Part shown: positions 8,385-18,025 of the stretch, in pieces | Layout of the letters: every line of letters begins with the position of its first letter | How positions within the stretch are numbered: position 1 is the first letter of the stretch | Assembly: GCF_000729995.1 (NCBI RefSeq) | Contig: NZ_JNFG01000214.1 | Span: forward strand, 1 to 64,000 | DNA length: 64,000 nt | Direction of reading: 5' to 3' | Source of the DNA: Caballeronia sordidicola | GTDB taxonomy: Bacteria; Pseudomonadota; Gammaproteobacteria; Burkholderiales; Burkholderiaceae | Program-made: the position numbers and the translations under genes | The notes under the pieces: generated by a model | Told to the model about the DNA's origin: nothing | Seen by the model: the letters and a program-made list of their open reading frames with translations, nothing else | Database searches by the model: none

Positions 8385-8570
8385 CTATAAGGTCAAGTGC
8401 GTGGCCGCTACTAATTCGTTTTCCGCCGCGGTGCACAGCCAGCGTGCAACGGTGGCGGTACTGGTCATTTTATCAATGAGCAGGTGATCAACGCGTTCGT
8501 GCAGCTTCCGGCTCCGCACGCGTAGCGCATCCACCTCGGCAGTCGTCTGGCGCCGCACAGTATTGGTCAT
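8385..8570 (-). pseudogene. Frameshifted 3' remnant of a coiled-coil gene
   Basis: Translated from 8570 the first ~35 codons match the C-terminus of the coiled-coil protein encoded at 16327-17175. About half of 32 residues are identical, including TAE-DALR and ER-D-LL-D. After the Asp-Lys codons the original frame continues as gibberish, but a shift of one frame restores DQYR followed by GGK, as in the intact gene. This is therefore a 5'-truncated, frameshifted copy. It lies directly before the 1143-residue gene. Confidence 0.75.
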
Positions 8571-8962
8571 TCAACGAATCCCTAGACCGGCACTCTCGAC
8601 GCTCAACACTTCGCGCGCTATGCTCGGCCTCTATGTTGAGCGCTTAGACAAAGCGGCCCTACCCTTTCGCTAACGGCAAACACCATGCGCATGATTCAAA
8701 TCGGCCCCAATGTTGCGTTCGCCGCCGTCGTGCTTTCGCCGGAGTGGAACGGTATAGCGACCGGCGACTTTAGGCCCGCCCCGGCGCAGGTTGGCAGCTC
8801 AGCCCGCGTAGTGGCTCCGAGCACGGCAAGAACGACGAATCCGACCCACGAAATCGAGCAACTCGGCTTGATCTAATGGCAATCGGGTTTACGCATTGCG
8901 GTAGCGTTAAGGCGCAGCCAATGCAAATCTCTATAACCGTGCACCCGTCATTTCAACCACCG

Positions 8963-9613
8963 ATGACCGATATCGATACCGACACCAACGGGGCAGCAGC
9001 GCCGCCCCGCTATCGCTCGTGGGCAGAACGCGAAGCGGCACAACGCGCGGCACAAGACGCTGAGCGTGATGCGCTCTCGCAACGCATTCAAGCGTCCCGT
9101 GCCAGTCAGAACAGACACGAGCGCGAAGGCTCTCAACGCAGGCAACTCACCGACATTCAGGTATTCCGCGCCCTGATGCTGGATGTCCTGGAACACCCAC
9201 TCGCCAAAACGAAATCGCCTCGATCAGGCTCATTCGCTTCGTTTAAAAGTGTCTGCTCGTTGATTAAGCAACGTAGCGGCGAGGATCCAAGTTTTCTGGC
9301 GCCGGGCCTCAGTCAAAATCTGCCGTTCTTCCACAAAATGATATCAACACCCGCCGCTTGGATCGCGGTCGCAGACCAGCTCGCCAACAATACAAGGGCC
9401 GGCCTCACACGGGAGATGACTGCACTCGGACCCTTCGCAGGATTGAGAGTCAGCATTCGTTCGATCCTGGTGAATGCGGGTATCAACGACGTCGTTCAGT
9501 TACGTGGTGCAATCGCCGAAGGCTCGATCGTGCTCGATCACGACATTTCGAGCAATGGATTGACCCGCCGACGTTGGACAGAATTGCTCGATTGGATCGA
9601 CCGGCAAGCGTAA
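8963..9613 (+). CDS. Hypothetical protein, about 216 aa
   Basis: The frame is open from 8876. I chose the ATG at 8963 because the upstream residues are low-quality, but no strong ribosome-binding site supports any start. The N-terminal third is a charged helix or coiled coil (RSWAEREAAQRAAQDAERDA). The rest looks globular and ends near an Arg/Trp-rich helix (LTRRRWTELLDWIDRQ) that could bind DNA. The family is unknown. It converges with the minus-strand operon ending at 9783. Confidence 0.45.
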   Translation: MTDIDTDTNGAAAPPRYRSWAEREAAQRAAQDAERDALSQRIQASRASQNRHEREGSQRRQLTDIQVFRALMLDVLEHPLAKTKSPRSGSFASFKSVCSLIKQRSGEDPSFLAPGLSQNLPFFHKMISTPAAWIAVADQLANNTRAGLTREMTALGPFAGLRVSIRSILVNAGINDVVQLRGAIAEGSIVLDHDISSNGLTRRRWTELLDWIDRQA

Positions 9614-9782
9614 ACCACGCAGCCTGCAGATTTGCCCTCAATACGTCGATGAGATCTTGCGCCAGACGCGGGTAGCTTTGCGGGCAGATGATGGAAAATT
9701 CTGCCTAAATCCTGAAGACACATCAGGCTGACCGCAACGAACAGCAGTCACGAAGGCTAAGCACTTTGGCCATCCCGACTGG

Positions 9783-12053
9783 TCACGGTTCCCGGCGCGG
9801 CGAGCCAAAAACTCCATTTGCAATCGCCTGCGCAACGCAAACCACGATAGTTGGCAACTGTTCCCGACACGCTTCGATTTTCTCGATAACTTTTCGTATG
9901 TCATCCGCATCAAGCCGGATACGGCCCATGCCCAATGCAAGGACAAATTCCGAGAGCGCCTCACCCGTCTGCTCTTGCGCGCCGTCGATCATCTTCATCA
10001 AAAGATCGCGCAACTGATTGCTGAAACTCTCGGTGTGTGTAGCCACGTAGTTGAGTTCGTCGCCACTGCTCGCCCTCAAAATGGCCGCTTGGATAACACC
10101 GTCATTGAAGCGGACAAAATTGTCTGGCGCGAGCACCCGGCGCTCATACTCGCTACAGCGAAGTCGGTCCGGACCTTCTGAATGACGAAGATTATTTAAC
10201 AGGCAAGACACAACAACGAAAATGTCTGCCTGGCTCAATGACTGTTTCCCGTCGCGTGTGGGAAGAAGTACGAAGTTCGAGCGAATTTGTAAGGCCTCGC
10301 CAGCGTACGCTGGCCAGAACAGGTCGCTCGTCATTCCTTGCGCGCTTGCATTGGCGAGGACACTTCGACGGCGAGTCAATTCGACGGGAATCTCCAAGTC
10401 TTCCGCCTCAAGCCAATCCGAAACCGCCGTCAGATAAAGCAGCTCAGACTCCCATGGATCAACGGCGCGATCATCCGGTAAGAGCAGATCGTGGATTTTG
10501 TGAAGCGAGTGAGTGTTCGCTCCTCGGTCTCCAAAAGTCAGATTTGTGCAAACCGACTTGATATCCTTCGGTGTCTTGGCGCGTACAAAGGGCGCGAAGT
10601 AGATCACGTTGCCGCCTGGAACAACGGTTCGCAAATCTCGACTGATGCCCATCATCTCGATTGCGTTGTCTATGCAGGGTGTGACGACCAGTGCCGCGCC
10701 TTCGGGCACCGGGTCGGAACCGTAGACTGCCACGCCTCGCTTTTGCACAACCTTAGCCATGTCGAGATACTGGCGCCCAAACGCCGCAACAGTCTTGAGC
10801 AATTCGCTAGACCAAGGGTACTCGGGCGAAATTAAATGTGAGACATTCGCTGGCACGTGACGGCGAAGCATCCGATCCCACGATTCACGGAAGCTAACTG
10901 CAGCAGTCTCTTCTGCATCTAGTAGAGACCCCAAGTCCACGGAGATTTCGCTGGTGCGATCGCCAATTCTTTTGTGGACGCGAAACAACCCTATCCCGGC
11001 ATACCCGCCCAACAACTTATATTGCTCCTCAGGCAGGTGCTTCTTGACCAACGTAATGCCAACGGACCTGGGAAGCGCCGTAAGAAAGAGATCGCCGCCG
11101 ATCTGGATCGGGGAAGAACCGCCTTTACAGAGCGAGCAATCGTCAGGTTTATAGCTTTCAATGAGAGCAAGTCCGTCGGGATTCGAGGCGGTCTTCGCCA
11201 CGTTGCATAAACTGTCTTGATCATTCTGCTCGTTCGCCAGCAGAAAGACTGTCAATAGCCTATTCCGGGGCACACGTCGCTGAAGGGCTTCACGGGCGAG
11301 GTTGCCCGAACTGCTCGCCGAAATGACGAAGAGCGTCTGATCTATCGCGCTTAGATCCTCATCGGATAGGCCTTCGTATGATTGAAACGAGTCGATCACC
11401 GGCATTTGCGCCTGCGATCCACTCGAGACTGCCATTGCGCAGCCCGCATAGACCAGCGACGCGATGGCGGAGGTGTCAACCAAGATTCGCTGGGTAGTCT
11501 GCGATAAGAAGCTTTGTAGCCAGTATGCGAGTGTCAGCGTGTCACCGGAACGGACCAGCGCGTTTGAAGCACGTATAAACGAATCGCTGTGAGCGCCAGA
11601 GGTTTTGCTGAAATGAATTCCGCGCGGCGCGACCTGCAGGCATTTCCGCGATTTAAAGATCGACTGGCTTGTCATCTGCCTGGCGAAATCAGCCTCCCGC
11701 TGCGGGTCCACCAGATAGCCTGCTGCACCAGATAACAAGGGCTCGAAACCCTTTCCGTCTCTCTCAACCAGGACTCCAAAGCACTTATTTTCTGCGTTGC
11801 TTCCCCACGCCTTCGATAGGCGAATCATAAACGGAGAGTTTATTTCCAATACAGATGCAATGAATTGCCTATTTGGTTGAAGACCGAATAGCACAACCTT
11901 TGAAGGAGCCAGGTTCTCACGAAGATGCGCCGATAGGGTTCTGGTGAGCGCTTCAATATCTTGCTCGCTTGAGTGAAGCACAATGCTCAGTTGCGTCTCT
12001 GAGTCTGCTGTATGAGTCTCACGTCGATGTTCGTACAGTGCAAAACCTGCCAT
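9783..12053 (-). CDS. Partner of GHKL ATPase with degenerate PRTase-like segment, 756 aa
   Basis: This is the second gene of a two-gene operon. Its ATG overlaps the upstream stop codon by one base (TGATG), so translation is probably coupled; this decides the start at 12053. Residues about 145-250 have the shape of an orotate phosphoribosyltransferase: GIHFSKTSGAHSDSFI, then ILVDTSAIASLVYAG, then a strand-loop LFVISASSSGN. In active enzymes that loop reads DD-TTG-T and binds PRPP. Here the two Asp are missing, so catalysis is unlikely unless the fold is used differently. A CSLC motif follows near residue 330. The C-terminal half is unrecognised. No membrane segment is seen. The pairing suggests a signalling or defence role, which is inference. 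Confidence 0.6.
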   Translation of the reverse strand: MAGFALYEHRRETHTADSETQLSIVLHSSEQDIEALTRTLSAHLRENLAPSKVVLFGLQPNRQFIASVLEINSPFMIRLSKAWGSNAENKCFGVLVERDGKGFEPLLSGAAGYLVDPQREADFARQMTSQSIFKSRKCLQVAPRGIHFSKTSGAHSDSFIRASNALVRSGDTLTLAYWLQSFLSQTTQRILVDTSAIASLVYAGCAMAVSSGSQAQMPVIDSFQSYEGLSDEDLSAIDQTLFVISASSSGNLAREALQRRVPRNRLLTVFLLANEQNDQDSLCNVAKTASNPDGLALIESYKPDDCSLCKGGSSPIQIGGDLFLTALPRSVGITLVKKHLPEEQYKLLGGYAGIGLFRVHKRIGDRTSEISVDLGSLLDAEETAAVSFRESWDRMLRRHVPANVSHLISPEYPWSSELLKTVAAFGRQYLDMAKVVQKRGVAVYGSDPVPEGAALVVTPCIDNAIEMMGISRDLRTVVPGGNVIYFAPFVRAKTPKDIKSVCTNLTFGDRGANTHSLHKIHDLLLPDDRAVDPWESELLYLTAVSDWLEAEDLEIPVELTRRRSVLANASAQGMTSDLFWPAYAGEALQIRSNFVLLPTRDGKQSLSQADIFVVVSCLLNNLRHSEGPDRLRCSEYERRVLAPDNFVRFNDGVIQAAILRASSGDELNYVATHTESFSNQLRDLLMKMIDGAQEQTGEALSEFVLALGMGRIRLDADDIRKVIEKIEACREQLPTIVVCVAQAIANGVFGSPRREP

Positions 12054-13237
12054 CAGGCCTCCACCGGAATTAACACCGACACGGTCGCCCCGGTAACTGG
12101 GCCGAGCGCACTTGGCTTCGAGGAGACGCCTTTCTGCCAATCCATGAGAACTGCTTCCGTCTCACTTAAGGGCGTGGTGGGCAACATGTGGAAATCACGG
12201 TAAAGGCAAATCCGATTGGTTCGGATGCGAATAAATCCGTTGAGCGCTCGCAGTGCGCGCAACACATCGGTTAAGCCCAAGCCTCGGTTTGGGTTTCTGG
12301 CGGTGCTGTGTCCAGACCGCAGGCATTCCAGGACAGCCCTGTACTCCACGTCTATGTCGCCTTGCGGATCGACTTGCTTGCGAAGCCAGCTTCCAACGAA
12401 TCCCGGACCGCTATCCAGTACCGAAAATTCGAGGATGCCACGGAACTTCTTCTTCGTCTGCGAGCGCATTGTCGCTGCGCCCTCGGATTGGAAGGACTTT
12501 ATAAAGGCAAGGTGAGGTGCAAGCGGCACGCTGGATTTTTTATTCACCACAACGGCAATGTTTTCGATCGGATAAAACCGCGAAAAAAATACCCTTACGG
12601 AATTTTCGATCGCCCGACCTTCGGCATCAAAAAGTGCGTGATCTTGGGTATTCTTCATGAGCTCAAAGAGCAACGTTGTAAGCAACGGATTTTGCTCTTC
12701 GATCACTCCCGTGAGTTCCTCGGCGGCCATGACGCTACCAATCATCGACGGTACGAACTGCTCGAAATGCTTGTCGTTTTTCAGCAGCCGGTCAGCATTA
12801 AAGAGAGGCGCGGGTAGCCCCTTACTGTAACCGTCATCACAAATCAGGAACGAGGTGTCCATGCGCGCGAGGTCAGGCCACGATCTCAATTGTTCGAAGT
12901 AATCGTTTCGAATACTTCGGAGCGCTTTCCGATCCGTGGGCCGGAACTCCGATCTGCCCAAAATGATGAGCACCAGTCCGAGCATGCTTGTTGCCAGCAC
13001 ATGGTCCGCATCGCCTGGAAGTTCGGTTATCTGCAATATTTGGCCAATATCGGCCGGGCTGAGTGCGCGGAACCAGCTCAGAAGAGCTTGTACCCGCGAA
13101 ATCTCCTCTATAGGAAATTGCGCCGTGTTCCCGACGTCTGAGACGTCTAAGCGAAACGTCTTTGCAAAGTTTGCTCCAGATCGAGAAATCGAGCTGACAA
13201 ACTCCTCAAAATCATCGATTGTGCGTGGAAGATTCAT
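12053..13237 (-). CDS. GHKL (HATPase_c-like) ATPase, 394 aa
   Basis: The Bergerat-fold motifs are clear. The N-box at residues 189-201 (LLFELMKNTQDHA) has the Mg-binding Asn, the G1 box is DSGPGF at 275-280, and the G2 box is NRGLGLTDV at 317-325. A region of about 185 residues without named domains precedes the ATPase. There is no transmembrane segment and no His-kinase phosphoacceptor block, so this is not an ordinary two-component kinase. The closest general class is the MutL/Hsp90/anti-sigma kinase-like GHKL group. It is the first gene of the operon and overlaps the 756-residue partner. The plus-strand gene at 13399 is transcribed divergently. Confidence 0.8.
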   Translation of the reverse strand: MNLPRTIDDFEEFVSSISRSGANFAKTFRLDVSDVGNTAQFPIEEISRVQALLSWFRALSPADIGQILQITELPGDADHVLATSMLGLVLIILGRSEFRPTDRKALRSIRNDYFEQLRSWPDLARMDTSFLICDDGYSKGLPAPLFNADRLLKNDKHFEQFVPSMIGSVMAAEELTGVIEEQNPLLTTLLFELMKNTQDHALFDAEGRAIENSVRVFFSRFYPIENIAVVVNKKSSVPLAPHLAFIKSFQSEGAATMRSQTKKKFRGILEFSVLDSGPGFVGSWLRKQVDPQGDIDVEYRAVLECLRSGHSTARNPNRGLGLTDVLRALRALNGFIRIRTNRICLYRDFHMLPTTPLSETEAVLMDWQKGVSSKPSALGPVTGATVSVLIPVEA

Positions 13238-13398
13238 TATTGTTTACGTATTAGGTCGCGGAGGCTTACTCGAAAGCAGTCTAACGGAGCGAACGGTATT
13301 TGAGCAGAAAAATGCCGCGTAAATCGCCGCATACCCACCACGGATGCCACGCCTTATACATGCGCTAAACTGACCGCTAAACCACAAGGGGAGCGCTC

Positions 13399-13950
13399 AT
13401 GCTTGGTGATGGGGAAGGACTCGAATCAGAGATCAAGTTTGCTGTAGGCGCGACATTTGAAAAATTCGCGAGAAAATGGGACTTGCCCATGGAAAAATTA
13501 CGCTGGGTAGACATTTGGGCGCCCTTGCTGAGCCGGTTCACGGTGACAGAGATCAATGCCGCGGCTGACTATTGTGTGAAAGAATTTCGTCGCCCACCAG
13601 TGCCGGTTGAACTTATCGAGTTGGCCACGCGTGTTCGATTGGAAAAACCACTTTCCGAACCGATCGTCTCGAAAATCGAGCGGATGGCGTTCCTGATTCT
13701 GTCTAGTCAAGAGTTCGCGACCGTAGACGTTTCCAACTCCGAAATCGCAGACGCATGCCTCATTGCAGCAGCGATCGCTCAACTCAAGGCTTACCAGGAA
13801 ACTTTGCCCGACATCGATCCTGACTATCTCCTCACGGAACTCAGTGGGCGCGCGAGGATGTTCGCCACCGAAGCGGCCAACTGGAAGCGCGATGCACACG
13901 ACGGGAAGGGATATTGGGTAGATGCCTTCATGCTCTCGCCCAAGGACTAG
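13399..13950 (+). CDS. Hypothetical protein, 183 aa
   Basis: The ATG at 13399 follows an AAGGGGAG ribosome-binding site. The protein is helical and soluble. The segment around residues 20-75 (a Trp-containing helix, then a PPVPVELIELA turn) loosely recalls phage replication-loader proteins, which carry a Pro-Pro turn after a helical pair. That resemblance is weak. It is transcribed away from the GHKL operon and could be unrelated to it. Confidence 0.5.
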   Translation: MLGDGEGLESEIKFAVGATFEKFARKWDLPMEKLRWVDIWAPLLSRFTVTEINAAADYCVKEFRRPPVPVELIELATRVRLEKPLSEPIVSKIERMAFLILSSQEFATVDVSNSEIADACLIAAAIAQLKAYQETLPDIDPDYLLTELSGRARMFATEAANWKRDAHDGKGYWVDAFMLSPKD

Positions 13951-14138
13951 CCTCCGCTTATCGCATTGGGTCTTGTGTCACAAATCTGACCAGCCGCCAT
14001 CGTCCTCTCTTCTCCCCGCCGTCTGCTCGCAAAGCCCAGTTGCTCCGGCGCCATCCTGTCCAGCCAGGAAGCGCGTCGACAGTGAACCCATCCGCGAGCT
14101 TAAGGTTGGCAAAACGCGTCCGTGGAAGTCGCCACCGT

Positions 14139-15026
14139 TCAGGGTAACAGTTCCCCGAGCCTAAGCGCCATGCCCGCGTAAGGCGAACTCGATTCAATTT
14201 CAAAGCGAAACGCGTTTCTTTCGTCGGCCAACTCGGGAACTACGCCGTGCCAGAACAGAGTCGCCTTTTGATTAATTAACGTCGGAAGATAGTTGAGCAC
14301 CAGATTCCGTTTTTTTGGCACCAAACGCAAAGGGAGTTTGCCCGTTCCGTGTAGAAATGTCTTTCTGCTTTGTATAAGAAAGCAGTGCTCCTTCTCAACG
14401 ACGGCCGCCGCGCCATAGATGATCCGTTCGAGCGGATTCAGCGAATCGATGTCGTCGGCAGCATTACCGAGAAATGTAAAGGCCGTTTCGTACGTCAAGT
14501 CAAAATCCCCGACGGTTAACGGCTGGAGCGCTCGTTCACTCGGTGTCATGCTAGTCCAAGCGTCAATCACTTCTTCGAGCGTTCCCGGATGTCGCGCGGG
14601 GAGTGTCCGTACCCTTGCCGCAAGCTGTAGCAGTTCCGCCGTTGTCGGCGCAACAGATTTCTGCTTTATCGTCGGGCCCGGACCGAGAAGGTTTGGCATG
14701 GGCTTTGCCGGTTCGTCCGCAGTTCTCGGCTTCGGCGCCCCAGGATGAAGCGCGGATTCAGTAGTGCGGGCCTCATTGGGGCAGCCGGCAACATGCTTAT
14801 CAGGAGCATAGAAATACGTGTTGACCCTCTTCTTGGCGTGCACCCTGACAAGACAGGTCTCATGCGGACAATAACAGGCAAGTTCAAATGTCGTATTTGT
14901 GGCGTACGCGTACTCCGCAGTGATTTTTGTTTCGAATTGCCAGCATAGAGCTTCCGTCATCAACTCATCCCGCATACGATCTATCTCCGATGCAACGAAT
15001 TTGTCCCCCCAGCGATCCAAGGGCAA
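14139..15026 (-). CDS. Hypothetical protein with CoiA-like Cys/His cluster, 295 aa
   Basis: Residues about 50-85 contain CYCPHETC, then a basic stretch and HVAGCP. This spacing of Cys/His looks like a zinc-ribbon at the N-terminus of CoiA-like nuclease families. I could not see a nuclease core further on. The middle is Pro-rich (PGAPKPRTADEPAKPMP) and looks like a linker, followed by a globular C-terminal half. It stands alone on the minus strand. Function not assigned. Confidence 0.5.
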   Translation of the reverse strand: MPLDRWGDKFVASEIDRMRDELMTEALCWQFETKITAEYAYATNTTFELACYCPHETCLVRVHAKKRVNTYFYAPDKHVAGCPNEARTTESALHPGAPKPRTADEPAKPMPNLLGPGPTIKQKSVAPTTAELLQLAARVRTLPARHPGTLEEVIDAWTSMTPSERALQPLTVGDFDLTYETAFTFLGNAADDIDSLNPLERIIYGAAAVVEKEHCFLIQSRKTFLHGTGKLPLRLVPKKRNLVLNYLPTLINQKATLFWHGVVPELADERNAFRFEIESSSPYAGMALRLGELLP

Positions 15027-15088
15027 CGATTCTATAAATCATTTCCAATTCCGAACTCGTTAATCGCCCGTCGGACCACTAGACGTGG

Positions 15089-15722
15089 CTACTGCGATAC
15101 GCCCGAAACCTCGCGCCCAGTCGTCGTTAGCATGTTCTGTCCGACGCTTGGCCTGCCGTAGCGTACTGTGACGTCCCTTCCATCAAACGTTGGTCGATAT
15201 AGCACTGGCGAGAACTTATTGCCCAAGCAGCGTGTGATATTCCCAGACATCCTCATATCCTTCGGCAACGAGAAATCTCCAACGGCCGGCAACGCCAGAT
15301 ATGGCAATGCCAACGGCGCTCACTGCTTGCGATGCTCGCCGTGCAACGGGATGAAAAGTCGGGATCTTGCGAAAAACGTTTCGCTCGCCCAGATGAACCA
15401 GCCCGTTAGTGCCAGAATCCGCATTGATTCTCATGCCGTTTAGCGGGCGGATTCCGCTCTTCACGTTTAACGACACACCCAATTTCAGATGCATGTCGCA
15501 AGAAGAGAATTGGGGGTGGAATCGCCGGCAAACTGCGCGTTGTTGTTCGTGCAATCTCGTGTCCGTTCGGATAAAAAAACGCCAGTTCGTTAAGATACGC
15601 CATCCTGCCAAGTAGCCGGCATTTGAGCAACGGTCACAGGCACCGGCAAAACTCTGCGTGCGTGCGGCCAGTCGCCGCCGTTCGAGGCCTGCTTTCAGCT
15701 TTGAGCTGAACTCGATCTTCAT
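15089..15722 (-). pseudogene. Probable decayed gene, frames broken
   Basis: Protein-like segments occur in three different minus-strand frames in succession. The first, from 15722, has an N-terminus with a CDRCSNAGYLAG motif. The second, at about 15610-15406, contains LNELAFFYPNG. The third, at about 15313-15089, contains KFSPVLYRPTFDGRD. None alone looks like a complete protein. The simplest reading is one or two genes broken by frameshifts. The original family is not recognised. Confidence 0.4.
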
Positions 15723-15771
15723 GTGAACCCGTCAGCGATATCATGGAGCATGCTCTTGATTTGGATCAAAG

Positions 15772-16116
15772 ATGCTCGAAAACTATAGACTCAGACTCAT
15801 GTTCGAGTGGGGAGGTGGCTGCCTTTGGGCGGGAGATGACACAACTCGCGACAAATACGGAGTTGGCCCAATTGAGGACTCGCTGCCGCTGGCCGATGAA
15901 ACGCGGAGAAAGCTTGCCGACATGATTGTATGGCACGACCTATCGCTCAACTGGGAATATCCTCCGGACCCAGGGCCATGGGACGCGCAAGAGTACGAGC
16001 GCTTCGAAGCAGCAGCGTCCGATATATGTGTTCTCCTTCAGTCGGAGTTGGGAGACCGCTTCTCCGTCGTCTACAAGCGATTAGGATTTTACGAGGGGCG
16101 TGCTGGAAGAAAGTAG
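15772..16116 (+). CDS. Hypothetical protein, 114 aa
   Basis: This is a soluble acidic protein with several Trp and Tyr (MFEWGGGCLWAGDD near the start, LSLNWEYPPDPGPW in the middle). Its size and composition resemble small immunity-type or cytosolic hypothetical proteins common in Burkholderiaceae. No strong ribosome-binding site is seen before the ATG. No partner toxin is evident beside it. Confidence 0.5.
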   Translation: MLENYRLRLMFEWGGGCLWAGDDTTRDKYGVGPIEDSLPLADETRRKLADMIVWHDLSLNWEYPPDPGPWDAQEYERFEAAASDICVLLQSELGDRFSVVYKRLGFYEGRAGRK

Positions 16117-16326
16117 CCCGAGTTCCCGATTACCGCACGTCTTACCTCGCATCGAATGGTCGCTCCCGAGATGCACCACTGTCCGCAACGGTGACGACCA
16201 GTGCCATCCGAATCGCACAACCTCACAAAAGCTGAACGTGCACAAACTAGCGAATCTTGAGACGCCCCTACTGCGTCGAGCGATCATCGGCGCCCACGAA
16301 CTTGAGGTTCATCGACCCTCCCACCA

Positions 16327-17175
16327 CTACTTGCCGCCCTTCTCAACGAGCGCTCGCCGATATTGGTCGTTGTCAAGAAGTAGGAGATCTATGCGCTCCT
16401 GCAACTGCTTTACTTGCCGTCGCAAGGCGTCCGCCTCGGCAGTTGCCTGCAGACGCACCGAATCGTTTTGAAACTTCAGAAATTGCTCCGTCCCGCGTAG
16501 CTGCTCGGCGACTTTTCCAAGTGCTCGTGCGCCGTCCGCCGACTCGGCGATCGTGCCGTGTAATCCCTCAAGCAACTGCGTGATGCGCGTCTCGGCGATC
16601 GTCGCGCGTGCCTCCGCGTGTCCCGCTTCGCGACGAAGCCGGCCATTATCTTCCTCGAGGCGGCGCACTCGCGCATGGGCATCTTCCAGCGCCGTCTGCG
16701 TCAATCTTGCGTGCATCGTCTGGTCGCCGGCCGGGCATGCGCCGGCTTCGCCACTGGACGACGACTTGGTGGCCAGCAACTGGGCGAGCAACTCGTGCAC
16801 GGGTCCGAGCGCGTCTCGGACAACCGGTTCCACCGCTCGGCGTAACGTGTGGACGTCGAACGCCGACGTAGGTGCCGCTGATACGTTTTCGTCGGCAGAC
16901 AGTGCCGCTGGTGCCAGTGCCTGTGCACGCGCGATCGCCTTCTGGATGGTCGTCACACTCGGCCGACGCGTGACCGTCATCGAGGCCGGCACAGCATCAA
17001 TTAGGCGCGCGTAAGTCTTGGCCCCATACAGGCGGCCCGTCACGGTGCGGATTTCATCGATGACGCCATCGAGGAAACGCGCGTTATCCGTTGGGAACGC
17101 CCGATTGCATTGATCGATGCCGGACACAATGAGACGCATCTGTGCGTTCGACCAGCTCAGTGAGGATCGCGCCAC
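16327..17175 (-). CDS. Coiled-coil protein, 282 aa
   Basis: Residues 1-75 form a small basic domain, followed by a linker. From about residue 150 to the end the sequence is a long heptad-like coiled coil (ALEDAHARVRRLEEDNGRL and onward). The layout recalls DNA-binding coiled-coil proteins such as KfrA, but the N-terminal domain does not clearly match. It is the last gene of a four-gene minus-strand operon, starting 6 bp after the previous stop. A truncated, frameshifted copy exists at 8385-8570, so this family has been duplicated in the same region. Confidence 0.65.
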   Translation of the reverse strand: MARSSLSWSNAQMRLIVSGIDQCNRAFPTDNARFLDGVIDEIRTVTGRLYGAKTYARLIDAVPASMTVTRRPSVTTIQKAIARAQALAPAALSADENVSAAPTSAFDVHTLRRAVEPVVRDALGPVHELLAQLLATKSSSSGEAGACPAGDQTMHARLTQTALEDAHARVRRLEEDNGRLRREAGHAEARATIAETRITQLLEGLHGTIAESADGARALGKVAEQLRGTEQFLKFQNDSVRLQATAEADALRRQVKQLQERIDLLLLDNDQYRRALVEKGGK

Positions 17176-17181
17176 GCTGGC

Positions 17182-17490
17182 CTACTCCACCGACTCGATG
17201 CGGGCGGCATCGAATGTCGATGTTGCGTTACCAATGTTCAGCGCTTCGTCCGCCTGCAGCTTCGCCAGCATCGCGAGCGGCAGCTCGATACCAAAGGACC
17301 GTGCTTTCTTGGCAAAGTAGCTGAGCCGTCCGCTCAGGCCTGCATCTTCGTCGTGCAGATTGCTGTAAAGCAGTTCGTCATCGTCGAGGGTTTCAATCAC
17401 CATGAAGTGATATTGCAGAAACTTGTCCCAGCCCATCAGGACCGTTATTGCCCGCCCGTTGACTGCGGTTCTCAAGGTGCGCTGAGTCAT
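17182..17490 (-). CDS. Hypothetical protein, 102 aa
   Basis: The ATG at 17490 overlaps the stop of the preceding gene by 4 bp (ATGA), which decides this start over longer in-frame options. The protein is globular, mixed alpha/beta, and has no known motif. It is the third gene of the 19225-16327 operon and sits between a 134-residue protein and the coiled-coil protein. Confidence 0.6.
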   Translation of the reverse strand: MTQRTLRTAVNGRAITVLMGWDKFLQYHFMVIETLDDDELLYSNLHDEDAGLSGRLSYFAKKARSFGIELPLAMLAKLQADEALNIGNATSTFDAARIESVE

Positions 17491-17891
17491 CGCGGTCCTC
17501 CGATGCGACGGATCGCCATTCGCGTGGCCTGCGCGGCAAGTTCCGCTTGTAACTCCGCCCACTTGCCCAAGAGCGTCGGGTCGGTCGTCAGAAAAAGCGG
17601 TTTATCGGCCCATGCGGTCACCCTGTCGCCACGTGAGCCGATTTCGAACACGCGTAGATCCTCGTCTTCGCTCACGCCGTTGTCGAACAGGTGTCGGTAC
17701 GAGTACAAGTTGTATAACTCCAGATCGGCGCCGGGCCGACCGGCGATCAGCGCGATTACCGCTTCAAAAAACCGCCGCGCGGCATCTCGCGTGGATTCGA
17801 GGGCAAACGCCTGGACACTGCCCTCCCCCGTTTCCCAGATGATTCGGTACAGGCTGACGCGGCAATCGTGACTCAGTGTCGGCATGGTCAA
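17487..17891 (-). CDS. Hypothetical protein, 134 aa
   Basis: This is the second gene of the four-gene operon, overlapping the next gene by ATGA. It begins with a beta-like segment (VSLYRIIWETGEGSVQAFALES), then a helix with several Arg, and ends basic. A small alpha/beta adaptor is plausible. No family could be recognised. Confidence 0.6.
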   Translation of the reverse strand: MTMPTLSHDCRVSLYRIIWETGEGSVQAFALESTRDAARRFFEAVIALIAGRPGADLELYNLYSYRHLFDNGVSEDEDLRVFEIGSRGDRVTAWADKPLFLTTDPTLLGKWAELQAELAAQATRMAIRRIGGPR

Positions 17892-18025
17892 TTCGTCCTT
17901 CAGCTATTAGCGATTCGTGTATCCACTGGCGACATGAGCGAGGGTGGCTAATCGATGAGGCCCGACAGCTCGATTGACTTGCCAATTCGCGTTGAGGCAT
18001 GTTGACAGTGGCCCCTCTTAGTCGT

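Noticed and set aside
8685-8876. 63-residue plus-strand open frame
   Set aside because: No ribosome-binding site, low-complexity Ala/Pro sequence and no neighbour that needs it.
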